A stretch of DNA of 64,000 nucleotides from Verrucomicrobiales bacterium. GTDB taxonomy: Bacteria > Verrucomicrobiota > Verrucomicrobiia > Limisphaerales > CAIMTB01. Both the position numbers and the translations under genes were made by a program. Location: the NCBI GenBank assembly GCA_016795425.1, contig JAEUHG010000005.1, positions 41,772 to 105,771 of the forward strand. Direction: 5' to 3'. Of the stretch, positions 55,601 through 64,000 are shown piece by piece. Below the pieces are notes generated by a model, which was given only the letters and a program-made list of their open reading frames with translations, ran no database searches and was not told the origin of the DNA. The number at the start of each line of letters is the position of its first letter. The stretch's first letter is position 1.

Positions 55601-58177
55601 AAGACCTACTTCAATCGGTGGCCCGGGAACGGCGTAGAGCCGCTCGAAGGTTTCGTCAATTTCGTCGGCAAGCTCGATCTGCCGTGGTTTCTGGATTCCA
55701 AAGTGCACGTGCACGCGGTGGGCGGTGGGGCGAATCCCCTGCTGTTCCTGGCCGGCGGTTGGAACAACCATGGGCGGGCCGACGATCCAGCGCGTGCGTG
55801 GGTCGACGCGGCGGGTCATTCGTTCTTCGATCGGCAGGACTTCGACTCCAGCCATCGCGGGTTCCCCGGGGACGTCACCGTCCAGTTGTATCGCGATTCC
55901 GGGTCGGAACGATTTCGTCCACGGGCGCAACAACGGTTGCTCGGATTGGCCAACGCGGAGGTCGATTTCCCGATCGCCTGGCAGCCGGCATCCCGCAGTT
56001 TCAAGTCGGCTGGATCCCAGATCGCGAATGCCTTGGTCTTCGAGCTGCAAGGCGAAGCCGCCAGGGTGACCGCGCGGCACGCCCACCTAAATTTCGCGGC
56101 TAAGATCGCGAATCAGGTCCCTGGTTTCAGCGCCTCGGAGTTTCTGCTGGGCGAAATCGAGGGTCAGACCGGCTTTTTCTCATCGGTTTCGAACGCCATC
56201 ACGCGGGCGGTGAATGACCAGCGCATGGCCTCGAAGCTGCGCGAAGGGGCCGATGGATTGGATCGACTGTTGGCGCCGGATCTCGGTGCGTTGCTGGGTT
56301 CGGACCTGCTGTCGGCGCTGGATGGACCCATCGATCGGTTGCTGGACGAGGTGGCGGCAAAGGCTGACGCGGGGCTCGCCGATGCCGGCAATTTCCAAAG
56401 AGCCCTGTGCCAGCACCTGGCTGCGGGAGGGACGGCGTTGAACCAATTCCAGACCCAGTTCCTCGAGACGTCTGCCTTCCTCGATACCGTGACCCGCAAG
56501 GTGGTGAATTCGCTGCGCACCGTGGACGATGGGCTGACCTCGGGCATCGATGTGGTGAAATTGCGCGAGGTTGAGCCGCTCAAGTTTCAACGGACGGTGG
56601 TGGCCGAGATCGTCAAACGGGCGGTGCGCGAGGCTCCGCCGGACGCCCCGCCCTTGGTGCGTGCCTTGGCGGAAAACGTGGCTCCGCAAGTCCTGGACGA
56701 CCTGATCGACGAATATCTGTCGGATGCCTTGGAGCCGTCGCTGGCACAGGTGGAGTCCACGCTTCGTGAGGTCCACGGAGAATTGGCCCAGGTGATCGAG
56801 GATCTGGACGCGTCGAGGGGAGGCCTGCGGGACGGTTTTGCCCAGGCCCAGGAGGCTTTGTTGACGGCGGGAACATTCTACCGGGATGCCACCAATGCCC
56901 TGTGCGTGGACCTGCGGGCACTGACCCTGCCGGTGAACCAGGTGCTTCAGGACCGGGTGCGTCTGCGCGAACAGATCAAGCGGTTGGTGTTGGCCGAGAT
57001 CCTCAAGGGTGTGTTCCCGAAGGAGGCTCATCTGGTGTTGAAGCAACTGCTCCTGGCTGACCGCGGGTTGTTCCGGGGCGCGCTCGAACAACTGTTCGCG
57101 CACGTCAACGACACGTTGGTGGCCATCGCGCTCGGCCCGGCGCGCGATCTGGTGAAAGGTCCGGTGGAACAACTCGATGCCGGTGCCATCGAGGCCCTGG
57201 AGAAATTGCGGGGACTTCTCGAAGGCAGCCGCCTTTATGGAACCGCGGACATCGCGGACGATGATCTGCGCAAGCTGCGAGTGGACGGCGAGTTTCGGTT
57301 CAACCTTGGACCGGCGGACATGGGCGGAGACAGCCGGCTGGCAATGGATGCCTTTTATGAAGTGGATCACTATCGAGGCGACGCGCCAGGTCGCGGCTGT
57401 CGCGCACCGGGAGGTTTCTTTACCGAGGTACGATTTGGTGCCGGTACAACGCCCTCCGGCGGATTCGCGCAGGGACTGAAGCTCGAGGCGTCCGGTCGGT
57501 ACGCGCTGGATCCTGGCGGCCGACTGCTAGGAATCGCGGGCGGCATTACGGCGACGGGCGCGAAGAGAATTGGGGGATTCACCGCCAAGGATCCGCAGCT
57601 CGGCTTTTCGTTTGGCGACGAAGGCACTTATCTGGGGGGCACGGTGGCGGGAAGCTTCAAGGATTTCACCCTGCAAGCCCGGCTCTTCGCCGGCCGCGCC
57701 TGTCGGCTCGGGGAGTTGGACATGATTGATTCCATCACGGCGGCGGTGCTCGCGGACCACGGGATCAAGGGAGTGGATCCGGTAGCTGGCTTCTATGTCG
57801 CGGGCGATATGACGATCCCATTGGAGAAGTTCCTTCCCATTCCGCTGCCGACGACCTGCCTCCTCCGACTCGAAGCGCGGGGTGGTACGGGGTACTTCGG
57901 ATTCTACTCCCCTAAAGAGGACGCCTTTCTGGTCGGCCTTCGCCAGAGGTACGGGCTGAAAGGGGAATTGCTCTGCTTCTTGAGTGGCGAAGGCGACTTG
58001 GATCTGGTCGGGACGGTGGGGGTGAATGCCCTGGGGACGCCCCAGGCGACGTTGGGGGGAACATTGAAGGTGTCAGGCGAGGTGGGGATTTGCCCGCTGT
58101 GCGAAGACGTTTCCAAGACCTTCCCGTGGGTGGTCCATTTGCGTTCCGATGACGCGGTGTTCGACGCGCCGTTTTGA
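52679..58177 (+). CDS. Giant secreted protein of unknown family
   Basis: An 1832-residue protein I do not recognise. A signal peptide covers about residues 4-22 (ICVIGFWAALAFLGTAGA, cleavage before QD). Residues 25 to about 1160 are beta-rich with many Gly, Asp and short strands. Residues 1161-1520 are strongly helical with Leu, Asp, Glu, Val and few Gly, and look like a long helical bundle or coiled region. Residues 1530-1832 are beta-rich again, with alternating short strands and Gly turns as in a beta-barrel or beta-solenoid, and a few Cys (CPLC near the end). The start at ATG 52679 places the signal peptide; the frame is open to TTG 52628. It follows the kinase by 54 bp and precedes the next gene by 3 bp. 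Confidence 0.8.
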   Translation: MGVARQIICVIGFWAALAFLGTAGAQDAAVPVARLVDLSVDDPLGQVLDADLGEPDPASSRAYLHGGVTLLVTFRNPLPVEAPYRVTFRLLAPDGTAWPVVGPDGAATDSVSVDVSVTRPLSGTTARHRVSANLRPAIRLEEGSAYRLETVLLSDRGPGFQPVTSLVESEGRRYFHFANTESPDPAVNVLARLDAASLATEAGRPRLRFKFTAARFDDFTEAAALIDVGLRLRVTLRDVVADTEVPLEAGEYSWSRSMSSVASPREAAMVVVEDSVELAPTLTLQWGRDYVARIALDHLEPDGSAWEHQVMTTLPTGLVGLSGKLFFGSIETRFATVANDPRVGAVPNPDFPDDGLKTELVVTGQSGWLPARPSLTYGDGTALPVHVFANGDALFLGNGSVILNGSINGRDDIGSVRFGYARLELSDAGLNAFEGYARFPAGSGFAVDGLTRILETRMPLGRVPLTAETRPQSARFTLRAADFGLGSLWIHHESLPLRLATPQIDWRVDQGTFEFETGSWDYVRRRESEFLDDPVRTEVLTAEQRRRPANDGYFAFAREAAGPVRLSVDEQGRGRLDAIVPLGMGGFEGHFPAGVSLPLAGGQVVLKGGKVDEAASRIDGQTGTFATLSYSQGCPDPECAGPGDGTLEFEPLTGSFQVTVDGGWQGATVTRDTALNPARLQWGALGGDRFAHAIVAFESGAFHLPGYLLRADAGSEHLKDGDRPVALLFSGYGQANGPALVERPQTEGYAVGAADYAGLNFRLPDDGAAVAVSYLAGQRVPAAGTYPVAGSSKYYVRQGGVSGRHQAVAGQFPRDLILYGFATSLDGLRLSYLDNRVERSATDGGITVPYPSDFTQEFSELRLRCNGQLMDARIRGEARHLLAYWLAPFRASTLEFRGAAGAPCDTTTGVLLLGSSVALPLIRRPALGVLGFHPSGQLVTAADGISGVDSRLDLPGSLEMAGPENRAYRFSTASKTYFNRWPGNGVEPLEGFVNFVGKLDLPWFLDSKVHVHAVGGGANPLLFLAGGWNNHGRADDPARAWVDAAGHSFFDRQDFDSSHRGFPGDVTVQLYRDSGSERFRPRAQQRLLGLANAEVDFPIAWQPASRSFKSAGSQIANALVFELQGEAARVTARHAHLNFAAKIANQVPGFSASEFLLGEIEGQTGFFSSVSNAITRAVNDQRMASKLREGADGLDRLLAPDLGALLGSDLLSALDGPIDRLLDEVAAKADAGLADAGNFQRALCQHLAAGGTALNQFQTQFLETSAFLDTVTRKVVNSLRTVDDGLTSGIDVVKLREVEPLKFQRTVVAEIVKRAVREAPPDAPPLVRALAENVAPQVLDDLIDEYLSDALEPSLAQVESTLREVHGELAQVIEDLDASRGGLRDGFAQAQEALLTAGTFYRDATNALCVDLRALTLPVNQVLQDRVRLREQIKRLVLAEILKGVFPKEAHLVLKQLLLADRGLFRGALEQLFAHVNDTLVAIALGPARDLVKGPVEQLDAGAIEALEKLRGLLEGSRLYGTADIADDDLRKLRVDGEFRFNLGPADMGGDSRLAMDAFYEVDHYRGDAPGRGCRAPGGFFTEVRFGAGTTPSGGFAQGLKLEASGRYALDPGGRLLGIAGGITATGAKRIGGFTAKDPQLGFSFGDEGTYLGGTVAGSFKDFTLQARLFAGRACRLGELDMIDSITAAVLADHGIKGVDPVAGFYVAGDMTIPLEKFLPIPLPTTCLLRLEARGGTGYFGFYSPKEDAFLVGLRQRYGLKGELLCFLSGEGDLDLVGTVGVNALGTPQATLGGTLKVSGEVGICPLCEDVSKTFPWVVHLRSDDAVFDAPF

Positions 58178-58180
58178 CCG

Positions 58181-61100
58181 ATGACCACGACACTACTCAT
58201 TCATTCGCTGGCCCACCGCTTTGGCGGGCGCAGGGTTCCAAGAACGGTCTGGGTTCAGGTCCGCGTTTGGCTGGGCGTGTTGATCGGCCTCTTGGGCGTG
58301 GGGCGTCATCCTGTTGCCGTGGCGCAGTTGCCGCTCGAGTCGTGGTTGGCCGCAGCCACAACAACGAGGGCCGACCGGGACGGCCAGGCATGGATCGTCG
58401 TCGCCTGGTCGGCGGCACGGCCGGACGTGCTGAAAGGCCGGGTGCTGGCTCTTTACACGCAACCGGGCGGGATGGCCGACCCGGGCTCCTGGATGCGGGC
58501 TGGCTTGGTGAATGTGGGGGAGTTGACGCGGACGACGGTGGCGCAGGCGGTCGCGCGAGGGACGGCGTTGGGCGATGATCCCGTCGCATTGGCGTCCGCG
58601 ATCGATCGATTGAGTGGTCGACCGGAATCGGCGCAGGCGACGACGCCGGTCGACAAACTTGTGTGGCTGGTCGAGGCAGCGGAATCGGAGGCCGTCCTGG
58701 CCACGAGTCTGGAACTTCTGGTGCCTCGATTTCATTCCGTGCGCTTCGCGGCGGGTCGAGGTTGGGCCGTTCGTCTGCCGGCCGGACCCACGGGTATCGA
58801 AGTACGGGAACTGGACCCGGCCTCGGGCGAGGATCGATTCGTGGTGGCGCGATTCAACGTGGATTGCGGCAGCCCCACCCCCTTGAAAGCGCCTGCGGCG
58901 CCGCAAGTCACCCAACCCAAATCGACCGCCGATCATCTGCATGTTGGTTTGGTGTGGGGCGCCCCGGAGGCGCTATTGCGCCGACGCCCGTTGCTCGCGG
59001 GCTTTGACCTCTGGCGAGTTCCGGCCGCGGTCGCACGACAGGCGGGATGGGGAGTGCGGGCGCCCGGCCTGGTTGAGCTTCAGTCTCAAGGCACTCGGCT
59101 CAATGACCAACCCATCGTCCCGTCGCGAATCCTATCACCCGCCGAGGCGGTTGCGGCCGCCCAAGATCCAAGCCAGGCCATGTGGTTGGATGCGGGTCCA
59201 GGCCGAGCACCCTGGCGGGATGGGGATGAGTTCGCCTGGTTCGTGGTGGCGATCGATCTCGCCGGCAATCAGGGCGAACCTTCGATGGCCGGTTTCGGAT
59301 TTGTGTGTGATCGGATGCCGGCACGGATTCCCAGGCATCTGAGCGCCGCCAATGACTTCCAGTCGGTCGAGACTCACCCTCGGCAACACGTCATCCAACT
59401 CCGCTGGGACTCCGATGACGCAGAGGACCATCGGCCGGCGCGGTTCGAAGTGTTTCGAGGCGCGAGCGAACTGCCCGCCATCGCCTCGACTAACGAGCCG
59501 CCAGCCGCCTGGAAATTGGCAGATGTGCCGGTGCCGGCCCAGGGGCAGAAGGCCGTTTGGACGGATGCGACCATGGACCCGAGTCTTGATCCGACGCTGT
59601 ACGGTCGGGGTTTTTGGTATGCGGTGCGGTCAGTAAGAGAAACCCAGTGCGGGCCGGTGTCGTCGGCGCTGTGTCCGCCGGTGTTTGTGAATATACGCCG
59701 CTTCGACGCACCGGACGCGCCGGTGGGCGAACTCGGGATACAATGTCCCAGGGTGGTGGTCTTGCCGCCAAACCCCAACTTCGGCATCGAGCCCTTGAAC
59801 AGCCCAGACAGGTCGACGCGCCATTACCGCGTGAGCTTCCGACGTCGTGATGCGGGCGTGGCCTGGGTGGAGGTGACCATTGATTCGGGCCTGGAAGGTG
59901 CGTTGCCGCTGGATTCCCCGCAATTGCGCTACGGAGAGCAGCAGGACGAGGTGGTCTTCGATTTCGGATTGCCGAGATTGGCAGGGGTGAATCCGGTTCC
60001 GCGTGTGCGGGCGGTGGCCGGGTCGTATTCCGGGGCGACGAGCGAGCCATTGGTTTACGAACTGCCCAACGCCACCGGTCCCGGCGAACTCTGGATCGCC
60101 CGGTCCGAGGTCGCGACGGTGGTGCCGGCGGAGGCGCGTCCCGACGATCCGATCTTCGGTCGGTTGATGACTGGACCTTTTCCGCTCGCCGGAGTTTCAC
60201 GCGGGGCCGACCTGGTGTTCTGGGCGGATTCACCCACCTCGACGGGAGAAGTGGTGGTTCAGGCGGCGCGCCCGGGAACTCCTTCGGAGGGTGATTGGCG
60301 CTGGGTGGCCAACGTCCACCCAAGTTCAGCCAACGCAGCGGTGGGTCCGCGCCTGAGATTTGTTGATCCCGAGGTTCCTGCGGGTACCGATGGGTTGCAC
60401 GAAGTGGTTTACCGGGCCTGGATCGTGACGCCATCGCGATCGGGAATAGTCTTTCCGTGTGGCCATGTCGCGCGTCCGGCGGGTTCCCAGGTCGTCTATC
60501 CTATCAACGTGGGTATGGCATTGCCCGCGCGCACCAAACAATGGCGAATGTATCGTCAGTTGGACGATGCCCCGTTGACGTTGTTCGCGGAGGGCGTGGG
60601 GGACTTTCCAAACGCCGGGGCGGGAGCGTGGGCGGAGGCGAAGGACGATGCCATTCCGGTCGGCGCAGCGCGCCTCTGCTATTTCGGTCAAGCCGCCGAC
60701 GAAAACGGCAATTGGAGTCCGTTGGGCCCGTTGGGCTGCGAGGATTCCCTGGCGGCGAAGATGCCGGTACCCCTCCTGGCGGCGCCCGAGGCGGAAGGTG
60801 ACCTTGTGAATCCAGTGATGCGGTTGAGATGGTTCTGCGCGCCCGACGGATTGAGCCGGTTCCGGGTGATTCTAAAACCTGTGGCTGGTCCCGCGCCGAG
60901 CCAGGGTGGATCACCGTGGACTTCCAAATTCCCGGCCCTGGCCGTGTCGCACCCGCGGCCGGTCCAATGGTTCAGCATGATGGCCGAGACCAAGGCGCTC
61001 GCCGGGTTGGTGGTGGCATCGAGTTTCGAGACCGGGTTCATCGGTGAGGATGCCACGGGCTCGGTGCTGGGGCCGGGACCGGATTTCACGACCATCCTCG

Positions 61101-61879
61101 ATGTGGCGGCTGAAACCGTTTACGAGGTGCAGGTCGCCGCGGTGGATGCCCGAGGAAACCTCGGCGCCGCGAGCGGGATTCAAAGGTTCTCCTGGAGGCT
61201 GCCGCGTCCGACGGCCGATCGCGAAGTGCCCTGGCCCCAACGGCCGTTGCCGCCGGTGCAGTCCACCCATCTGCTGATGGCGGCCGTTCTCCTCCACACG
61301 AACCTGGTCATCTGGCCGGCAAACTCGAACTCTGCACCCGTGGGAGTACGCATCGGGCGGATCGACCTCGGGCAACGCGAGTTGGTGGGGGACCTGCTGG
61401 GTCTGATTCCGGGAGAACGTGGAGGCCTTCAGCTGCGGACGTTTGCAACGAGGTCGGCGGTCGAGGCCGGCAAAGACTTGGAGTCCTTCCTGTTTCCGGA
61501 CACCCAGTCGCTGCCGCCACGGGAGATGTTTCGTCCCATCAACGTCGTCATGTATCGGCAGCAGGTCACCAATGCCGAGTTTCCCCGGGTCTCCGGCGAC
61601 GTGGTTCAGGTCACGCCACTGGTTCGCAGGATGGCCGCGGCTGCCTTGGCCGATGGATCGGGTTTCGAATTCCTCGACCCGGCCCTGGGCCTGACCTTGC
61701 ATCTGGCGCCCCGTGATCCCGAGGTGAACCTCAGCCGTCCACCCGGCGTCGATCTGCACCTGCTGGATCAGCATCCGGTGGCGCGGGGTGCCCGGTACCG
61801 CTATTGGCTGGTGCATTTCGACGGAAAAGGGGAGCCCGATCGGACCTTGCCTGCTGGGGAAGTGGAGGTGCCGTTATGA
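58181..61879 (+). CDS. Large secreted protein with fibronectin type III-like modules
   Basis: A 1232-residue protein with a hydrophobic N-terminal segment (about residues 24-48, ending VAVAQ) that fits an export signal with a long n-region. The body contains several FN3-like modules. Examples are the stretches around HVIQLRWDSDD to FWYAVRSVRE (about 405-485), RLRWFCAPDG to YEVQVAAVDARGN (about 880-990), and a C-terminal strand pair ending YRYWLVHFDGKGEPDRT. Enzymatic motifs are not seen. It begins 3 bp after the giant protein gene and its stop overlaps the next start (ATGA), so the three genes are translated together. An adhesion or matrix role is inferred. Confidence 0.78.
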   Translation: MTTTLLIHSLAHRFGGRRVPRTVWVQVRVWLGVLIGLLGVGRHPVAVAQLPLESWLAAATTTRADRDGQAWIVVAWSAARPDVLKGRVLALYTQPGGMADPGSWMRAGLVNVGELTRTTVAQAVARGTALGDDPVALASAIDRLSGRPESAQATTPVDKLVWLVEAAESEAVLATSLELLVPRFHSVRFAAGRGWAVRLPAGPTGIEVRELDPASGEDRFVVARFNVDCGSPTPLKAPAAPQVTQPKSTADHLHVGLVWGAPEALLRRRPLLAGFDLWRVPAAVARQAGWGVRAPGLVELQSQGTRLNDQPIVPSRILSPAEAVAAAQDPSQAMWLDAGPGRAPWRDGDEFAWFVVAIDLAGNQGEPSMAGFGFVCDRMPARIPRHLSAANDFQSVETHPRQHVIQLRWDSDDAEDHRPARFEVFRGASELPAIASTNEPPAAWKLADVPVPAQGQKAVWTDATMDPSLDPTLYGRGFWYAVRSVRETQCGPVSSALCPPVFVNIRRFDAPDAPVGELGIQCPRVVVLPPNPNFGIEPLNSPDRSTRHYRVSFRRRDAGVAWVEVTIDSGLEGALPLDSPQLRYGEQQDEVVFDFGLPRLAGVNPVPRVRAVAGSYSGATSEPLVYELPNATGPGELWIARSEVATVVPAEARPDDPIFGRLMTGPFPLAGVSRGADLVFWADSPTSTGEVVVQAARPGTPSEGDWRWVANVHPSSANAAVGPRLRFVDPEVPAGTDGLHEVVYRAWIVTPSRSGIVFPCGHVARPAGSQVVYPINVGMALPARTKQWRMYRQLDDAPLTLFAEGVGDFPNAGAGAWAEAKDDAIPVGAARLCYFGQAADENGNWSPLGPLGCEDSLAAKMPVPLLAAPEAEGDLVNPVMRLRWFCAPDGLSRFRVILKPVAGPAPSQGGSPWTSKFPALAVSHPRPVQWFSMMAETKALAGLVVASSFETGFIGEDATGSVLGPGPDFTTILDVAAETVYEVQVAAVDARGNLGAASGIQRFSWRLPRPTADREVPWPQRPLPPVQSTHLLMAAVLLHTNLVIWPANSNSAPVGVRIGRIDLGQRELVGDLLGLIPGERGGLQLRTFATRSAVEAGKDLESFLFPDTQSLPPREMFRPINVVMYRQQVTNAEFPRVSGDVVQVTPLVRRMAAAALADGSGFEFLDPALGLTLHLAPRDPEVNLSRPPGVDLHLLDQHPVARGARYRYWLVHFDGKGEPDRTLPAGEVEVPL

Positions 61880-62628
61880 CCCGGCCGGCGATTCGATGGT
61901 GGTGTCGTCTCGTGGCATCCGGCGTGGTGGGAGGGACTGCCGCCGCCGGGCCCGCGATGGCTGGCAATGTCCTGGTGCTGGATGGCGACCCCTTCCTGTC
62001 GCGCGACGTCCAAGTGCTCGCGACGTATGCGGTGCCTGATTGGACCGCCGATCCTGGACCGGTTCCGGGTCCGGTCACAGTGACCGCCGAGCGCTGGGAC
62101 CGCGCAAAAGGCTGGGTGGAACCGCGTCGGGTCGACCTCGGGAATGCCGGCGCACCGGCGGCGCGGTTGTGGGTCAATCAACTGGCGCCGGACATCGCGT
62201 TCTTCAGTTTTTCGGGAATGCCGGCGGCGGGTTTTGTGGATGGCGACGGCAACGGCCTGCCTGATGCCTGGGAGCTGCGCTATTTTGGCAGAGTGGGGAT
62301 CGAGCCGAACGGGGACGCTGATGGTGACGGCCTGTCCAATCGGGAGGAGTACCTGTTGGGATCGAATCCGGTAGATACACCGAACGCCCCCCTGGAAATT
62401 GAGGTGGCACTGGCTCCGGCGGTGGGTCCAGGTCACGAGATGGTCTTGCGATTCGAGGTGCCGGCTCAGGCGCCGGAAGCCCGACTGGAGGCAGTGGGTG
62501 AGTTGGGTGGGGAATGGACGCTGGCGCCGGCGATAATTCGAGAGGTGGACGGGCGACAAGTTTTGGAGCTTCCGGTGGAGGCCGCCCGCCGAGCGCAGTT
62601 CTTCCGCTGGCGACGGGATGTCCGGTGA
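61876..62628 (+). CDS. Secreted protein with DGDG thrombospondin type 3-like calcium repeat
   Basis: A 250-residue protein. The N-terminus is a signal peptide of Tat-like or Sec type (RWWCRLVASGVVGGTAAAGPAMA). A beta domain follows. Residues about 118-170 contain VDGDGNGLPDAWELRYFG and NGDADGDGLSNREEYLLG, a calcium-binding repeat pair often found near the C-terminus of verrucomicrobial exported proteins. The chain ends ARRAQFFRWRRDVR, similar to endings of autotransporter-like or sorting-associated proteins of the phylum, but no PEP-CTERM signal is present. The start overlaps the previous stop by 4 bp. Confidence 0.82.
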   Translation: MTRPAIRWWCRLVASGVVGGTAAAGPAMAGNVLVLDGDPFLSRDVQVLATYAVPDWTADPGPVPGPVTVTAERWDRAKGWVEPRRVDLGNAGAPAARLWVNQLAPDIAFFSFSGMPAAGFVDGDGNGLPDAWELRYFGRVGIEPNGDADGDGLSNREEYLLGSNPVDTPNAPLEIEVALAPAVGPGHEMVLRFEVPAQAPEARLEAVGELGGEWTLAPAIIREVDGRQVLELPVEAARRAQFFRWRRDVR

Positions 62629-62902
62629 ACGGAGGCGGTGGACTTCAGAAACTGGGAGTGCGGTGAGGCGGTGCTGACGGTCGACCTCGGGTGCCGCCCG
62701 CATGCCGGGTAGGTCGCGCGACTGGCGTTTGTGGGTCGTTGGATCGGACGGGAGCCGCTGCGTTTACGGCGAGGTGGGCGGTAACCTGAATCGGCCTGCA
62801 CCCACAGCTTGACAAGGGGCGCCGCCTCGTTGAGAAGGCGCAGGTCTCCCGTCCATGAGCTGGGATTCACGAGACCATTAATCGAACTCTCCTCGCGCCA
62901 CC
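62629..62902 (+). other. Intergenic region before the pseudopilin gene
   Basis: A 274-bp space without a supported gene. A TTGACA hexamer at 62809-62814 within CAGCTTGACAAGG resembles a -35 element, but no good -10 lies 16-18 bp after it, so a promoter is only possible. No terminator hairpin with a T-run was seen. Confidence 0.3.
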
Positions 62903-63754
62903 ATGATCCGGAACCCACGAAACACCGCGTCGCGACCCGAGCCATTGGGTTTCACGTTGATCGAATTGCTGGTGGTCATCGCCATCATTGCGATTCTGGC
63001 GAGCATGCTTCTCCCGGCGCTGGCCAAGGCGAAGACCAAGGCCCAGGGCATCCAATGCCTGAGCAATCTCAAGCAATTGCAGTTGGCGCATATTCTTTAT
63101 GCCGACGAGCATAACGAGGTCCTGGTTCCCAATCTGGAGCCAGGTAACGCCGAAGGCAGTTGGGTGAAAGGGTGGATCGATTACACCGCTAGTTCGGACA
63201 ACACGAACACCCTTTTTCTTACCGATCCGAAGCACGCCAAGCTCGCCCCCTACAGCGGGCAGACGGCGGGAATCTACAAGTGCCCTGCTGACAAATCGGC
63301 CATCAGGAAGTCCGGCCGCACGCATCCCCGCGTCCGCAGTGTGGCGATGAGCGTCGCGGTGGCCGATCCCACCGGCGGCCCCTGGCTGAATTACAAGGTC
63401 TCCAAGCCGAAGTTTAAGGTCTACATGAAGACCTCCGACTTCAATGTCGGCGGCGCCAGCCAGATCCATGTGTTCGTCGACGAACACCCTGACAGCATCA
63501 ACAACGGGGCGTTCGGAGTGTGGATGGCCGACCCGACGAATCCGGCCCGGGCCTTCATCTTCGATTACCCCGCGAGCTACCATAATGGTGCCTGCGGGTT
63601 TTCATTCGCGGATGGCCACGCCGAGATCCGCAAATGGGTGGACGGCCGGACCAAGGCGCCGATCCGCAATAGTAATTCCCTGGCGCTGGGCGTGGATTCC
63701 CCCAACAACCGCGACATGGTCTGGTTGTCGGAACACACCTCCGCGGCGGAGTGA
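62903..63754 (+). CDS. Prepilin-type N-terminal cleavage/methylation protein (H-X9-DG type)
   Basis: A 283-residue type II secretion/type IV pilus-like pseudopilin. The prepilin peptidase motif is [20 protein letters not shown] (residues 16-35), with cleavage after Gly16 and the conserved Glu at +5. The helix continues as [23 protein letters not shown], the typical verrucomicrobial form. The C-terminal H-X9-DG motif is at [13 protein letters not shown]. Genomes of this phylum encode dozens of such proteins, whose individual roles are unknown. No pilus assembly gene is adjacent. It stands 274 bp after the secreted operon and probably has its own promoter. Confidence 0.93.
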   Translation: MIRNPRNTASRPEPLGFTLIELLVVIAIIAILASMLLPALAKAKTKAQGIQCLSNLKQLQLAHILYADEHNEVLVPNLEPGNAEGSWVKGWIDYTASSDNTNTLFLTDPKHAKLAPYSGQTAGIYKCPADKSAIRKSGRTHPRVRSVAMSVAVADPTGGPWLNYKVSKPKFKVYMKTSDFNVGGASQIHVFVDEHPDSINNGAFGVWMADPTNPARAFIFDYPASYHNGACGFSFADGHAEIRKWVDGRTKAPIRNSNSLALGVDSPNNRDMVWLSEHTSAAE

Positions 63755-64000
63755 GGGCATCAGGATTGGGAGGGCGAACCGGAGGAGGAAACGGACGCTG
63801 GCGGCGACAACCGAGAATGCACCCGCGCCCGGTGCTGGGGGCACATCTCGGAGTTGTCGAGTGGGCGGCGCCACCGTTCCGGCCGGGAATCGCCGTGCTG
63901 GGAAAGCGGCAGGGGACTGCCGCAGTCCACGACGCTTCGCGCCCGTCCGCACCCTGGGGCCAGGCCAACGCTGGTCGTCGTGGAGTGCGGGAGTCCTCTC
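63755..64000. other. Right-edge region, no supported gene
   Basis: 246 bp follow the pseudopilin stop. Frames on both strands are open for stretches, but codon pattern and residue content look random (Arg, Pro and Ala rich). Nothing is called. Confidence 0.4.

Noticed and set aside
54800..56086. 428-codon minus-strand frame inside the giant secreted gene
   Set aside because: Arg/Gln/His-rich antisense of a gene with a signal peptide and coherent plus-strand composition.

Overview
The window is high-GC bacterial DNA that most resembles a Verrucomicrobiota chromosome, possibly of the Pedosphaera/Limisphaera type; this is inferred from gene content, since no rRNA gene is present. The markers are a giant planctomycete-type cytochrome c protein (DUF1587/1592/1588/1585) next to a Tat-exported DUF1552 protein, an ECF sigma factor next to a zinc-ribbon Ser/Thr kinase with WD40 repeats, a prepilin-like protein with an H-X9-DG motif, a secreted CotH kinase, and a secreted protein ending in a DGDG calcium-binding segment. 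No tRNA, rRNA or CRISPR array was seen.

Layout. 1-4.8 kb (minus): selA and selB, the selenocysteine insertion genes, then two membrane proteins of unknown role, the last cut by the window edge. 5-11.3 kb: a MASE1 hybrid histidine kinase, a PA0069-type radical SAM protein, a coiled-coil zinc-ribbon protein (minus) and an HtrA protease. 11.5-14.8 kb: pta, a separate BioD-like/DRTGG protein, and hisC. 15.1-17.8 kb (minus): lipoate-ligase-like protein, endonuclease III and lysine 2,3-aminomutase. 17.9-21.4 kb is a disturbed patch: a Kelch remnant, a CotH kinase, a REP-associated transposase bounded by 29-bp inverted repeats, and a gene whose 3' end runs into that element. 21.5-28.8 kb (minus): DUF1552, the DUF1592-family cytochrome, a secreted protein and FmdB. 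28.9-35.6 kb (minus): a complete F1Fo ATP synthase operon in canonical order (a-c-b-delta-alpha-gamma-beta-epsilon). 36-37.4 kb: an OPA-type sugar-phosphate/glycerol-phosphate permease, divergent from the ATP synthase operon and separated from it by a perfect CRP/FNR-like palindrome. 37.3-45.4 kb (minus): a MoxR-DUF58-DUF4381-BatA-BatB/C-BatD operon ending in a CPXCG mini-protein and a TMEM14 protein. 45.6-62.6 kb (plus): caspase-like protease, LytS-type histidine kinase, alpha/beta hydrolase, ECF sigma factor, Ser/Thr kinase with WD40, then three secreted proteins of 1832, 1232 and 250 residues. 62.9-63.8 kb: a pseudopilin.

The most interesting part is 45.6-62.6 kb. Eight co-directional genes with short gaps join intracellular signalling (caspase, two kinases, sigma factor) to three exported proteins that are tightly coupled to each other (3-bp gap, then an ATGA overlap). 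The 1832-residue protein belongs to no family I recognise and has a helix-rich block of about 360 residues between beta-rich halves. Opposite this run lies the MoxR/Bat operon, which shares a 248-bp divergent promoter region with a perfect 9-bp inverted repeat. I propose this as a candidate signal-controlled surface system; the function is inference.
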